DNA of 64,000 nt, from assembly GCA_037439425.1 (NCBI GenBank), contig JBBIWA010000007.1, positions 62,001 to 126,000 on the forward strand, read 5' to 3'. Shown here piece after piece: positions 1 to 7,657 of this stretch. Origin of the DNA: JBBIWA01 sp037439425. GTDB lineage: Bacteria > Acidobacteriota > Blastocatellia > RBC074. Numbering within the stretch: position 1 is the first letter of the stretch; each line of letters opens with the position of its first letter. The position numbers were made by a program, and so were the translations under genes. Under the pieces are notes generated by a model. That model did no database searches. It was not told the DNA's origin and saw nothing but the letters and a program-made list of their open reading frames with translations.

Positions 1-50
1 GTCAAACGAAAACGTTTGGCTGCGCCTTTATGGGTTTTAAGTTTAGGCAT
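1..50 (-). CDS. rpmI: 50S ribosomal protein L35, N-terminal part (cut by window edge)
   Basis: Only the first 16 full codons are inside the window. Reading leftward from the ATG at 48-50 they give MPKLKTHKGAAKRFRL, the invariant start of bacterial L35, a small basic protein of the large ribosomal subunit. A strong ribosome-binding site (AGGAGG) lies five bases before the ATG. It follows infC on the same strand, the usual thrS-infC-rpmI-rplT order, so rplT is expected just outside the left edge. Confidence 0.97.
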   Translation of the reverse strand, partial: MPKLKTHKGAAKRFRL

Positions 51-64
51 TATTCCTCCTTGAT

Positions 65-123
65 CAGTGACGAGTGGCAAGTTGATATCCCTGCTCACTT
101 GTCGCTTGCCACTTGTCACTGAA
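65..123. repeat. Heptad-repeat inverted repeat between infC and rpmI
   Basis: Arms at 65-81 and 105-121 are complementary at 16 of 17 positions, so the infC-rpmI spacer can fold into a long stem. The right arm reads as four successive heptamers (CACTTGT, CGCTTGC, CACTTGT, CACTGAA). It belongs to the degenerate heptanucleotide repeats that recur in other intergenic gaps of this window. It lacks a T-tract, so it is probably not a terminator. Confidence 0.8.
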
Positions 124-124
124 G

Positions 125-667
125 TTATGATTTTTGGGGCGCAAAGACCACCGTCATTTGCATGCCTTCCAGGCGCGGCGCGAATTCAATCTCGCCATAC
201 TCAGCCAGATCTACCGTCAGACGATCGAGCAATTGTCGGCCCAGCTCTTTATGCGTGATTTCGCGCCCACGGAAGCGCACCGTCGCTTTGACCTTGTTGC
301 CCTCTTTGAGGATCTGCTGAGCGTGCTTCATCTTGAAATTGTAGTCGTGCTCATCGGTCGCGGGACGGAACTTAATCTCTTTGACCTCGATGGTGACCTG
401 TTTCTTTTTGGCCTCCTGGGCTTTCTTCTTCTGCTCGTAGAGATATTTGCCGAAGTCGATGATCCGACACACGGGCGGATTGGCCTGAGGCGCGATTTCG
501 ACCAGATCGAGACCGTGCTCCTGGGCGATCTTCAAAGCTTCCTGCGGTGGCATAATGCCAAGCTGATGGCCGTCTTCATCAATCAGGCGCACTTCCTTGG
601 CGCGGATGCGCTCGTTGATGCGCACCTGAGGGCCACGCTGATGCCGAGACGGAAATTTCCCACTAAT
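125..667 (-). CDS. infC: Translation initiation factor IF-3, AUU start codon
   Basis: IF-3 binds the 30S subunit, prevents premature 50S joining and monitors initiator tRNA and start-codon pairing. The 180-residue product has the N-domain (VRINERIRAKEVRLID), the linker with YEQKKKAQEAKKKQ and the C-domain (KEIKFRP, KATVRFRGREITH). I place the start at ATT (665-667): it sits seven bases after GGAGG, gives exactly the usual IF-3 length, and upstream codons show no family similarity. AUU starts are known for infC in other bacteria, where IF-3 represses its own non-AUG start. Upstream is thrS and downstream rpmI, all on the minus strand. Confidence 0.95.
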   Translation of the reverse strand: MSGKFPSRHQRGPQVRINERIRAKEVRLIDEDGHQLGIMPPQEALKIAQEHGLDLVEIAPQANPPVCRIIDFGKYLYEQKKKAQEAKKKQVTIEVKEIKFRPATDEHDYNFKMKHAQQILKEGNKVKATVRFRGREITHKELGRQLLDRLTVDLAEYGEIEFAPRLEGMQMTVVFAPQKS

Positions 668-705
668 AAGACCACCTCCGTGAATGAGGAGAGATGAGGC
701 TAGAG

Positions 706-741
706 GAGTGATGAGTAAGCAGCTGCCACAGCTCATCACTC
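706..741. repeat. Perfect 10-bp inverted repeat between thrS and infC
   Basis: GAGTGATGAG (706-715) and CTCATCACTC (732-741) are perfectly complementary around a 16-base loop. It lies in the thrS-infC spacer just upstream of infC. The same ATGAGTG/CACTCAT words recur in the heptad repeat at 57809-57967, so a repeat origin is more likely than a dedicated terminator. Confidence 0.7.
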
Positions 742-755
742 ATTCTTCATCCTCC

Positions 756-2738
756 CTATGTTTGTAACGCGCGCGTGCGCACCAGTTCACCGAGCCGCGC
801 GCTAAACTCTGCTACCGTCACGGCTCCGGTGTCTCCCTTGACCCGATCGCGCACGGCGACTGTGCCTGCGGCTGCTTCCCGCTCGCCGATGACGAGCATA
901 AAGGGGATCTTCTTAAGCTGCGCATCCCGGATCTTCGCTCCGATCTTTTCACTGCGCAGATCGGTGCTGATGCGGAAGCCTGCAGCTTGCAACTCGCAGG
1001 CGACCTCTCTGGCTTTCTCGTTGTATTTGTCCGAAATCGGCAGCACTATCGCCTGCACCGGCGCTAGCCAGACGGGAAAGGCGCCCGCGTAATGCTCAAT
1101 CAAGATCCCGAAGAAGCGTTCGAATGAACCGAGAATGGCCCGATGCACCATAATCGGGCGATGCGGTTTGTTGTCGGCGGCAATGTAGTCCAGTTCAAAC
1201 CGCTCTGGCAGATTGAAGTCAACCTGAATGGTCGAAAGCTGCCACGTCCGCTTGATCGCGTCCACCACCTTGAAGTCGATCTTCGGGCCGTAGAAAGCTG
1301 CTTCATCTTCCATCCGCTGATAAGGCAGACCGTATTGGTCAAGCGCTTCGGCCAGCGCCTTTTCGGCCAGCTCCCAGACCTGGTCTGAGCCGAGGTACTT
1401 CGTATGATCGGTCGGGTGTCGCACCGAGAGCTCGGCCTTGTAGTCGAAGCCGAAGGCCTTGAAGACGAAGTCTGCCAGCTCCAGACAACCAAGGATCTCA
1501 TCTTTCAACTGTTCTGGCGTGCAGAAATGATGGGCGTCATCCTGGGTAAATCCGCGCGCGCGCATCAGCCCGTGGGCCACGCCGGAGCGCTCATAGCGGT
1601 AGACCGTGCCATACTCGGCGTAACGCTGCGGCAAATCGCGATAGGATCGCTGGCGCGACTTATAGATCTGGATGTGGAAGGGGCAATTCATCGGTTTGAG
1701 CCGATACTCGATCCGCTCATCCTCTTCGTCTTTCATCCCCGGATAGAGTACATCACGATAGAGCTTCAGGTGACCGGAGACCTGAAACAGCTCCGATTGC
1801 GTGATGTGCGGTGTGTAGACGAAGCTGTAACCGCGCCGGTAGAGCTCTTCGTTCAAAAACTGCTCGATGAGCTTGCGCACGAGCGCGCCGTTCGGATGCC
1901 AGAGGACCAACCCTGTCCCAATCACCTCGCTGAAGCTGAACAGGTCCAGTTCCGGCCCTAGTCGCCGATGATCGCGCCGTTCGGCCTCTTCTCGCTGTTT
2001 GAGCCAGGCGTCAAGTTCCTCCTCGGTGAAGAAAGCAGTACCGTAGATGCGCTGCATCTGCGGGCGCGACTCGTCGCCTAGCCAGTGCGCGCCGGCGATG
2101 GAAAGCAGCTTGAAGGCCTTGATCTTGCCCGTCGAAGGGATGTGCGGGCCGAGGCAGAAGTCAATAAATGGCGTCCCTTCGATCGTGTAGCAACTGACCG
2201 TTTCACCGCCTTTATCTGCGATCAGCTCGCATTTGAGCCTCTCGCCCATCTCTTGAAACTTGCGCTCGGCTTCGGCCTTGGGCATCTCCACACGTTTGTA
2301 TTCCAGATTGCGCTTGATCAGTTCGCGCATGCGCTGCTCGATCCGGGGCAGATCTTGCGGTGTGAAACGCCCTTCTTCGCGCTGGAAGTCGTAAAAGAAG
2401 CCGCCCTTGGGATCATCAAGCAAGGCTGGGCCGATGCCCAGTTGAGTGCCGGGAAACAGGTCCAGCACCGCTGCTGCCAGCAAGTGAGCAGTCGAGTGGC
2501 GATATATCTCCAAAGCTTCGGGCGACTGCGGTGTGATCGGCTCGACGCGCTCTCCCTCTTTTAACCGGTAGGAGAGGTCTACTGCTTCAGTCTGCGCATC
2601 GCCGTTGCGGATCAACCGCGCGGCGATGGCGCGCTTGGCGCTTTCGCGATCCTGCTGTTTGAGCACTTCGGCTGCCGTCAAACCGGCGTAGTTTGGTGGC
2701 GCTGCCGCTTCCTGATTTTGCACTTCGCTTACTTCCAT
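756..2738 (-). CDS. thrS: Threonyl-tRNA synthetase
   Basis: Cytoplasmic class II aminoacyl-tRNA synthetase that charges tRNA-Thr. The 660-residue product has a TGS-like N-terminus, an editing domain (HSTAHLLAAAVLD; DFCLGPHIPSTGKI with the zinc-type Cys/His), and the catalytic core (RLKPMNCPFHIQIY with the zinc-binding Cys; YRYERSGVAHGLMRARGFTQDDAHHFC, class II motif 2). The C-terminal anticodon-binding domain follows from about residue 550. I start at the ATG at 2736-2738 because the open frame upstream to 2930 shows no synthetase similarity. The ribosome-binding site is weak. It is first in the thrS-infC-rpmI block. Confidence 0.96.
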   Translation of the reverse strand: MEVSEVQNQEAAAPPNYAGLTAAEVLKQQDRESAKRAIAARLIRNGDAQTEAVDLSYRLKEGERVEPITPQSPEALEIYRHSTAHLLAAAVLDLFPGTQLGIGPALLDDPKGGFFYDFQREEGRFTPQDLPRIEQRMRELIKRNLEYKRVEMPKAEAERKFQEMGERLKCELIADKGGETVSCYTIEGTPFIDFCLGPHIPSTGKIKAFKLLSIAGAHWLGDESRPQMQRIYGTAFFTEEELDAWLKQREEAERRDHRRLGPELDLFSFSEVIGTGLVLWHPNGALVRKLIEQFLNEELYRRGYSFVYTPHITQSELFQVSGHLKLYRDVLYPGMKDEEDERIEYRLKPMNCPFHIQIYKSRQRSYRDLPQRYAEYGTVYRYERSGVAHGLMRARGFTQDDAHHFCTPEQLKDEILGCLELADFVFKAFGFDYKAELSVRHPTDHTKYLGSDQVWELAEKALAEALDQYGLPYQRMEDEAAFYGPKIDFKVVDAIKRTWQLSTIQVDFNLPERFELDYIAADNKPHRPIMVHRAILGSFERFFGILIEHYAGAFPVWLAPVQAIVLPISDKYNEKAREVACELQAAGFRISTDLRSEKIGAKIRDAQLKKIPFMLVIGEREAAAGTVAVRDRVKGDTGAVTVAEFSARLGELVRTRALQT

Positions 2739-3055
2739 AAACTCAAACTTGAAGGCGGGCTTTGCCTGCCTCCTTAGCCCAGCGGGGCGATAGCTGTAAA
2801 TCAGCCCAGACCTGAAACCCCGAGTTGGGAATTTCTGATGGATGGTGATGGACGATCCCAAAAGCCAACGCTTCAGGTAAGGTCCTACGCCAGCGGTTGT
2901 CGTGCAGGAAGGCTGCGGTAAGGGCAGCAAGCGAGGGGGCCCCTGCCGCAGCTACTTAGTTTGAAATAGGCTCAACCGTTTCTGCTTCATCAATGACAAC
3001 ATCATGACAACACTTCCGGAGCTGACGTTGAACTTCTGAGAGTGACAAATAAAAA
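2739..3055. other. thrS leader region, no gene
   Basis: Spacer between tRNA-Val and thrS. The frame of thrS stays open to 2930, but that stretch has no recognisable protein similarity. No T-box or riboswitch was recognised. Confidence 0.5.
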
Positions 3056-3130
<75 letters not shown>

Positions 3131-3190
3131 AAGGTCACTTCCAAGAGGCTGTCAAAGTAGCAAATTGAGCGCAAAGCTGTCAAGCAGGAG

Positions 3191-3310
3191 CCAGTAATTC
3201 CCGCGTAGCCGGATACGGCTGTAAATAGTTGAATGAGCCCGAAGAGTTTCTGCGCTTGACCCGGAGAGCTTCTGATATTGCAAAAAGCGCGTGAGAACAG
3301 CAGCAATTTT
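3191..3310. repeat. Composite dispersed repeat, copy 1
   Basis: The segment with TAGCCGGATACGGCTG, TAAATAGTTGAATGAGCC and AGAGTTTCTGCGCTTGA recurs at 34312-34434 in the same orientation with only scattered differences over about 110 bp. TAGCCGGATACGGCTG contains a short self-complementary core. No transposase is linked. Frames running through this region (for example 3121-3720 minus) are repeat-derived and were not called as genes. Confidence 0.8.
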
Positions 3311-3477
3311 CGCAATAGCTGAGGTGCGGAATCAGCGCCTTTGCGATCTTCTTCTTTCAACATCCGAGCTTGCTGGCGGTTCAGCGAGGGATGAGGAACA
3401 AGCCTGGGCGAGCGGAAGCTGGAACGAGTCTTTGAGGTAGAGGAGATAGCGTCTGATGCGCAGATGCGAGGGCGCTT

Positions 3478-3560
3478 CGATGTGCCGTGGAGTTTCACGT
3501 TTCTGGCTACACAGGCGAGGGGATTATTTTGAGAGATGCCACGGCCTTGCGGTGGTAGTG
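3478..3560. repeat. CCACGG-palindrome dispersed repeat, copy 1
   Basis: Contains CCGTGGAGTTTCACGTTTCT followed by GGCTACACAGGCG and then GAGATGCCACGGCCTTGCGG. The reverse complement of nearly the whole unit occurs at 34690-34775, and shorter relatives occur at 34430-34640 and 51015-51308. CCACGG...CCGTGG can form a short hairpin. Confidence 0.8.
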
Positions 3561-3879
3561 AAAAAGTAGTGGCTCTTCGAGTCTGTCTGCTCAATAACAG
3601 GCTAGAGCTGACGAGACCTCTGGTAGCGAATCGAAATAAGGTTAGCCGCTTGATGCTTCCCAAGTCTTGGTTGGCGCACTGGCGAGCAATTTGTTGTTGA
3701 CACCTATCTGCGGGCTGCATAAACTAGCTGCTGCCGAAGAGCCTTTCTTCCAACCGGCAAGCAGTCTGAAAAAGCTCACCTGTTGCACTGGGGGAGGGTG
3801 AGCCTTCTTGAAATCTCTGGTGGCCTCGTCTCCGCCACCCTAGTCCGTAAGCCCACATCAACCTCAATCAAGGAAGAAT

Positions 3880-4542
3880 ATGAAAACTGGTGAGCCTGCA
3901 TTCAGCATCTGCCGCTTAAGTGTCCTATTTGCCCTTTTCGTCTGGATTGCAACTTTAGCCTTGGTTCCGAAGGGGCTGCCACTGATTCCATCTCACCTGG
4001 TAACGGCCAATACTGGGTTTGATCCGATTCTCTGTACTGATACCGCCTCCGGTGGCTCCGTTTTGGAGCAGAGCTCCCCTATTTGTTCCTCGGCGATTTG
4101 CTTCTATTCACCGCAGTTTTTAGCCTTCAACCTGAGACGGCTTCGCTTCTTCGACAGAGATATTCTCATCAGCGGGGTGAATCTCAACCATCCGGTTGAT
4201 GTCATTGCCAGTCAGGGAGTAATTGCCTTTGCCCTTCAGAGCAAAGGCTACAGCCCGCAGCAACTATTCAACCAGCACTACGTTGCAGCTCAACTCAGCC
4301 TGGCGCTGGTGCCACTGCCGGGAGTGATCAGTGTACTTCCCAGCAGCCTCAGTTGCTACGGGTTGAACTTTGAGCCGGTAACGCTGAGCAATGGGATCAC
4401 CCTCTCGCCTGATTCGTCTCTGGGAGCGCTCTTCACGCAATGTGATCTTGCGGCTCTCAAACCGCCCTCAATGGAGCGTGATACGGATATGAGGGTGCTT
4501 GCGAATATCCTTTCGCTACTCAATACGTGTCGCAGGCTGTAA
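3880..4542 (+). CDS. Putative secreted protein of unknown function
   Basis: A 220-residue open frame with a plausible ribosome-binding site (AAGGAAG, four bases before the ATG). The N-terminus has a hydrophobic segment at about residues 11-29 (LSVLFALFVWIATLAL) that looks like a signal peptide or membrane anchor. I recognise no domain in the remainder, which has scattered cysteines and an ordinary residue mix. It is isolated between two repeat-rich stretches, with no operon partner. It could be a lineage-restricted exported protein or a chance frame. Confidence 0.5.
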   Translation: MKTGEPAFSICRLSVLFALFVWIATLALVPKGLPLIPSHLVTANTGFDPILCTDTASGGSVLEQSSPICSSAICFYSPQFLAFNLRRLRFFDRDILISGVNLNHPVDVIASQGVIAFALQSKGYSPQQLFNQHYVAAQLSLALVPLPGVISVLPSSLSCYGLNFEPVTLSNGITLSPDSSLGALFTQCDLAALKPPSMERDTDMRVLANILSLLNTCRRL

Positions 4543-4582
4543 AGTAGCTGGTCGGCTTCTAGTGCCATTTGTTAGGAAAGGT

Positions 4583-4836
4583 CCCTGCCCACCGGGTGCA
4601 CGTCTTTATTGTAGGGTGAAAAAGCAGTAAGGATCGGTGGTGAGCCCTGGAGGGGGCCTCAGATGATAGCAAGTCTGAGCCAGCGTGGGTGGGTCCAGGT
4701 CTGTAGAGCCTAAGGCCGCCCCGGCCGTGGCAGGTGGTGGGCGAGAGCTTCCTCTCCTCCGGCGCCCCTTAGCGGGGCTAAGGCTTCAACCGATCTTCTT
4801 TTGACCCTACAATCGTGACGTGCACCCCTGCCCACC
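4583..4836. repeat. MITE-like long inverted repeat
   Basis: Left arm 4594-4638 (GGGTGCACGTC, ATTGTAGGGT, GGATCGGT) is matched in reverse complement by the right arm 4789-4827 (ACCGATC, ACCCTACAAT, GACGTGCACCC) with a few mismatches. The arms enclose about 150 bp of GC-rich sequence with smaller hairpins. No reading frame is convincing. The form suggests a non-autonomous element or a large structured transcript. Confidence 0.7.
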
Positions 4837-4861
4837 CCCATTCTTCAACATGAGGGTTGAC

Positions 4862-4989
4862 CTCCTCCTGCGGAAAATCCTGGGTATGCACGCCTGCGGG
4901 CGTGCAGCTTTCCGTTAAGCGAGCCGTTACCAGAGACTAAGCACGCTATAAGCGTGCGTACCCAGGTTTTCTCTCCTGCGTCGCAGCGC
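4862..4989 (+). repeat. Two-hairpin dispersed element, copy 1
   Basis: Begins with CTCCTGCGGAAAATCCTGGG, then a hairpin built on GCACGC/GCGTGC, a conserved middle (TTAAGCGAGCCGTTACC), a second GCACGC/GCGTGC hairpin, and an inverted end (GTACCCAGGTTTTCTC). The outer ends are inverted repeats (CCTGGGTATGCACGC against GCGTGCGTACCCAGG). Relatives lie at 5001, 38196, 41909, 50812, 51319 and 61808. Confidence 0.85.
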
Positions 4990-5000
4990 GACATCAATGA

Positions 5001-5130
5001 CTCCTGCGGAAAATCCCTGGGAGCACACGCATCCTTGCGTGCCGGTCTTCGTCGAGCAAGCCATTACCTTAAACCACGGCACGCCCGCAAGCGTGCGCTC
5101 ATGAGGACTTTCATCGCTTTCAGGGAGTCT
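5001..5130 (+). repeat. Two-hairpin dispersed element, copy 2 (tandem with copy 1)
   Basis: Starts with CTCCTGCGGAAAATCCCTGG and carries the same order of hairpin, middle (GAGCAAGCCATTACC) and second hairpin as copy 1. The joint between the copies (CTGCGTCGCAGCGCGACATC) also occurs in reverse complement at 50881-50903, so the joint belongs to the element. The tail (ACTTTCATCGCTTTCAGGG) recurs inverted near 50812-50830. Confidence 0.85.
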
Positions 5131-5282
5131 TCTGTGATAGCAAGCTGAAAAACTTCTCGGCAAATGGCCACACCGCTTGGGCGGGAAAGCTGATGCTCGC
5201 TGTTAAAGTAGGTGCTTCCTCAGTCTTCTTCCTCTTTCAAGCTTAGGCTGTTGGTGTGACGCGGCGTGATCTAGGCTCTCTG

Positions 5283-5852
5283 CTACCTTTTTGCAGATGG
5301 GACGCTCCAGGTGGTTTCCAACTCTGCTGCGATCTGCTCGTACTTTTCACGCTGAGTGGCGCCTAGCTCTGCTTCTACCTGCGCGAAGCCCTCGCGAAGC
5401 GAAGCTAATGCCGACACGGTTAGCACTCCTTTAGCTATCGGGAAGAGAACGTTATCTTCTTTGTGAATGTGCGCGGAGAGCAGATCCAGATAGTGGCGCG
5501 TGGTTTCAATTAAGCTCTGGATCACCTGCGCCTCGCCCTGGCTGTAAGCTTCCACCGCGCGAGCCAGTTCCGCCACCAGTTGGCGCGCGGTTTCGTGTTC
5601 GCAGAGCATCACTCCAATAGGGCCGCCTACGCGAGGCACCCCATGCTCTTCCAGGGCAGGGAAGAGGAGGGCTTCTTCTTTTGCATGGTGGAAGCGATCA
5701 GCGAAGGTGCGGATGAAGTCGAGAAGCTGCGCCAGGACTTCAGGCGGAACCTTTTCGCCTTGCTCCAACCTCACACAAAGGCCACCGAGCGCCCGCAAAC
5801 CGCGCTCGATAGTGCGGTGTTCATTGCTCAATATCTCTAGCGGATTGATCAT
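5283..5852 (-). CDS. Hemerythrin HHE-domain protein
   Basis: Predicted cytoplasmic di-iron protein of 189 residues with hemerythrin-like HHE helices: HRTIERGL near residue 12, FADRFHHAKEEALLFP near 50-65, CEHETARQL near 85, and AHIHKEDNVLFP near 125-136. The His/Glu pattern fits a non-haem iron centre that binds O2 or NO. A good ribosome-binding site (AAAAGGAG) precedes the ATG. It is the last gene of the benzoyl-CoA-reductase-like cluster, 86 bases after the second ATPase gene. I infer a role in oxygen or nitrosative sensing or scavenging that protects the oxygen-sensitive reductase; a general iron-repair role (YtfE-like) is also possible. Confidence 0.88.
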   Translation of the reverse strand: MINPLEILSNEHRTIERGLRALGGLCVRLEQGEKVPPEVLAQLLDFIRTFADRFHHAKEEALLFPALEEHGVPRVGGPIGVMLCEHETARQLVAELARAVEAYSQGEAQVIQSLIETTRHYLDLLSAHIHKEDNVLFPIAKGVLTVSALASLREGFAQVEAELGATQREKYEQIAAELETTWSVPSAKR

Positions 5853-5938
5853 CTCTGGCGCTCCTTTTCATTCACAGTTTGCTGTCTTTCGCCGTGCAAC
5901 TGTTGCGCAGGCGCTATCGGCGTTGAACTGGCCGGTCG

Positions 5939-6757
5939 CTACCGCTGCTGGTACTGTTCACGCAGCTTGCGCAATCGCTGATGTCCCAGGATAGCTGCGC
6001 CCAGAGCGGTAGTGAACTGGACCAGATCACCTTCCGGCACGTTGACCTCAGCTTTCAGGTGCTGGCGAACCACGCGGATCATAGTTTCAAAGCGCAGAAT
6101 GCCACCGATCAAGGTGAACTCAGGCTCCATCTGCACGCGCTTCATCAACTGCACTGAACGATCAACCAGCGAGACAATCGCGCCGTGCATGATGTCGGCT
6201 GGAGCGCTGCCTAACGAGAGCTGGTTGATAACTTCTGATTCGGCAAAGACTGCGCAGACGCCGGAAATCGGTACTGGCTCTTTAGAAGTAGCTACCAGTG
6301 GGCCGATCTCTTCGGTGGTGAAGCCCATATAGTGGGCGGTCTTTTCTAGAAAAGCGCCTGTTCCGGCGGCGCACTTATCATTCAGCCGAAACGACTTCAC
6401 CCTGGCATGGGCATCGAGCCGGCTGGCTTTCATCGTCTGCCCACCCACATCCAGAATGGTACGTGTGTTGGGAAACAAAAAAGTAGCTCCGCGCGCGCTG
6501 GCTGTCAGATCAGTCACCGCTACGTTACTGAAGGGAACTAGATGACGGCCAAAACCAGTAGCTACTACATAAGCTATCTTATCTTTCTGCAAACCGGCTT
6601 GCGCCAGTACCTGCTCATAAAGCCGCCATGAAGTCTCTGCTAGCTTGAAACCGGTGTTAGTTAGCGCGCGACTAATGATCTGGTAGTCATCATTCAGAAT
6701 CAGCGCTTTAGTATAGGTTGATCCTACATCAATGCCTGCAGTCAGTGTCATGCTCAT
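5939..6757 (-). CDS. BadF/BadG/BcrA/BcrD-family ATPase, second subunit of a benzoyl-CoA-reductase-like activator
   Basis: ASKHA-fold ATPase of 272 residues. The phosphate-binding motif is at the N-terminus (GIDVGSTYTKALIL), a second at LDVGGQTMK, and the iron-sulfur motifs are NDKCAAGTGAFLE and GVCAVFAESE. In this family two such subunits bridge one [4Fe-4S] cluster and couple ATP hydrolysis to low-potential electron transfer. Its ATG overlaps the stop of the upstream ATPase gene by four bases (ATGA), implying translational coupling and a heterodimer. Both subunits are short (about 270 residues), as in the Azoarcus Bzd type; in the Thauera type one is about 48 kDa. Whether it is the BcrA or BcrD equivalent needs a tree. 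Confidence 0.88.
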   Translation of the reverse strand: MSMTLTAGIDVGSTYTKALILNDDYQIISRALTNTGFKLAETSWRLYEQVLAQAGLQKDKIAYVVATGFGRHLVPFSNVAVTDLTASARGATFLFPNTRTILDVGGQTMKASRLDAHARVKSFRLNDKCAAGTGAFLEKTAHYMGFTTEEIGPLVATSKEPVPISGVCAVFAESEVINQLSLGSAPADIMHGAIVSLVDRSVQLMKRVQMEPEFTLIGGILRFETMIRVVRQHLKAEVNVPEGDLVQFTTALGAAILGHQRLRKLREQYQQR

Positions 6758-7566
6758 GCCTCCACCACAGCAGCCGGAGCGCGGCTTGCCCGAATGTGAT
6801 CGAGCGCAAACAAGGCTGCACCTAGCGCGCCCATAAAGTGCGATTCCTCGCTCACATTCACCTTCAATCCCAGAGCTTTGTTGATGGCTTCGATCATCCC
6901 GATATTCCGCGCTACTCCGCCTGTGAAAGTGACCTCCTCTTCGATTCCCACCCGGCGCAACAAGCCGACAGAACGCGCAGCGATAGATTGATGCACTCCC
7001 AGCAAGATGTCTTCAATCTTTTTGCCCTTGCCCAGCCATGAGAGCACTTCAGATTCAGCAAAGACCGTACAGGTGGTGCTGATGCGCACCGGTCGTTCGG
7101 CTCGCAAGGCATAACTTCCGAGTTCGTTCAGCGGGATCTCGAGAGCCGCCGCCGCTGCGCCCAAAAAACGCCCCGTGCCTGCCGCGCACTTATCGTTCAT
7201 GCAAAAGTCTAGAATTTCACCTGTCGGGCTCACGCGAATCGCTTTGGTATCTTGCCCGCCCATATCGAGCACCGTGCGCGTGCGCGGGAAGATATGCACG
7301 GCGCCCCGGCCGTGGCAACTGATTTCAGTCACCTGCGCGTTGCCGAAGCTCACGCGATAGCGCCCGTAGCCAGTGCCGATCACATATTCCACCTCCGGCT
7401 CTTGAATACTTGCGCTCTTGAGCGCTTCAGCGAAAGCGCGCTCAGCCGCCATCACCACATTGGCTCCAGTGTCAATCAGCGCCCGGCCAATGATCCGTTC
7501 GGCTTCGTTGATGATGATAGCTTTGGTCTGTGTGGATCCCACATCCACACCTGCTGCGTATGCCAT
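6754..7566 (-). CDS. BadF/BadG/BcrA/BcrD-family ATPase, first subunit of a benzoyl-CoA-reductase-like activator
   Basis: Homologous to its downstream neighbour. It has AGVDVGSTQTKAIIIN at the N-terminus, LDMGGQDTKAI, the cluster-binding CMNDKCAAGTGRFL and TTCTVFAESEV, and the adenosine-site FTGGVARN motif. The family includes 2-hydroxyacyl-CoA dehydratase activators, which are homodimers from one gene, and class I benzoyl-CoA reductase activators, which are heterodimers from two genes. Two adjacent, non-identical genes favour the benzoyl-CoA reductase type. The gene sits 91 bases downstream of the iron-sulfur membrane protein gene. Confidence 0.9.
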   Translation of the reverse strand: MAYAAGVDVGSTQTKAIIINEAERIIGRALIDTGANVVMAAERAFAEALKSASIQEPEVEYVIGTGYGRYRVSFGNAQVTEISCHGRGAVHIFPRTRTVLDMGGQDTKAIRVSPTGEILDFCMNDKCAAGTGRFLGAAAAALEIPLNELGSYALRAERPVRISTTCTVFAESEVLSWLGKGKKIEDILLGVHQSIAARSVGLLRRVGIEEEVTFTGGVARNIGMIEAINKALGLKVNVSEESHFMGALGAALFALDHIRASRAPAAVVEA

Positions 7567-7657
7567 ACTGCTCCTCTATCCGCGATTCATGACCGTTGAC
7601 TGCCTGGAATCACACCCCTCCAAATGGTCATCGGGCTAGTATGCCTGTGCAAAAGCT

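Noticed and set aside
134..697. Open frame opposite infC and similar long frames opposite thrS, tex, leuS and the TonB genes
   Set aside because: They are antisense shadows of strongly coding genes, lack binding sites and give low-complexity peptides.
6754..7566. Homodimeric 2-hydroxyglutaryl-CoA dehydratase activator (HgdC-like)
   Set aside because: Two adjacent non-identical ATPase genes with a four-base overlap argue for a heterodimeric benzoyl-CoA-reductase-type activator, although a tree is needed for certainty.
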